A DNA stretch of 6,457 bases from Treponema sp. (lineage in GTDB: Bacteria; Spirochaetota; Spirochaetia; Treponematales; Breznakiellaceae): NCBI GenBank assembly GCA_031283505.1, contig JAITBO010000350.1, forward strand, positions 1 through 6,457, read 5' to 3'. The translations under genes and the position numbers were made by a program. Below are positions 6,444 through 6,457 of the stretch, piece after piece. The notes beneath the pieces were generated by a model. It ran no database searches. It saw only the letters and a program-made list of their open reading frames with translations, and was not told the DNA's origin. Positions within the stretch are counted from its first letter, which is position 1. Each line of letters begins with the position of its first letter.

Positions 6444-6457
6444 ATGGGCTGGAAGGA
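6444..6457 (+). CDS. Probable start of a downstream gene, cut by the window edge
   Basis: An ATG at 6444 opens a frame reading M-G-W-K before the window ends. GGGAG (6431-6435) lies 8 bases upstream, a reasonable Shine-Dalgarno, and the gap from the mtnA stop is 63 bases, like the other spacers in this operon. An earlier ATG at 6425 opens another frame but has no visible ribosome binding site. Four codons are too few to identify the product. By pathway logic it could be an enzyme acting on methylthioribulose-1-phosphate (a class II aldolase or MtnB dehydratase), but nothing in these bases shows this. Confidence 0.4.

Noticed and set aside
6425..6457. ATG at 6425 as start of the downstream gene
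   Set aside because: The frame is open to the edge but has no Shine-Dalgarno; the ATG at 6444 has GGGAG at a proper distance.

Overview
This window holds five complete genes, all on the plus strand and closely spaced. They form one probable operon that couples an ABC-type sugar importer to two enzymes of 5-methylthioribose (MTR) catabolism. A sixth gene probably begins at the right edge. No stretch over 300 bases lacks a gene, and I see no RNA gene, mobile element or CRISPR array.

Layout: 1-109 is a leader with two adjacent dyads and a good ribosome binding site. 110-1246 encodes a lipoprotein substrate-binding protein. 1247-1388 is the longest spacer; it has two stem-loops and a possible 31-residue small ORF. 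1389-2912 encodes a double-domain (RbsA/MglA-type) ATPase that starts with TTG. 2915-3916 encodes an RbsC-type permease. After a hairpin-containing spacer come mtnK (3983-5206, methylthioribose kinase) and mtnA (5298-6380, methylthioribose-1-phosphate isomerase). An ATG with a fair Shine-Dalgarno at 6444 looks like the next gene.

Proposed pathway: the lipoprotein captures a pentose-like ligand outside the membrane, and the permease and ATPase import it. MtnK phosphorylates it at C1, and MtnA opens the ring to the 1-phospho-ribulose form. MtnK and MtnA act on MTR and, in some organisms, on 5-deoxyribose, so the transporter is a candidate MTR or 5-deoxyribose importer rather than a ribose importer. 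The enzyme identities rest on clear motifs. The transporter specificity is inferred only from gene context.

Organism: a bacterium with moderately high GC, strong Shine-Dalgarno sites and a spirochaete-like lipoprotein signal. The general style suggests a Treponema-like spirochaete, perhaps of the gut-symbiont kind, but this is an impression and not a demonstrated assignment.
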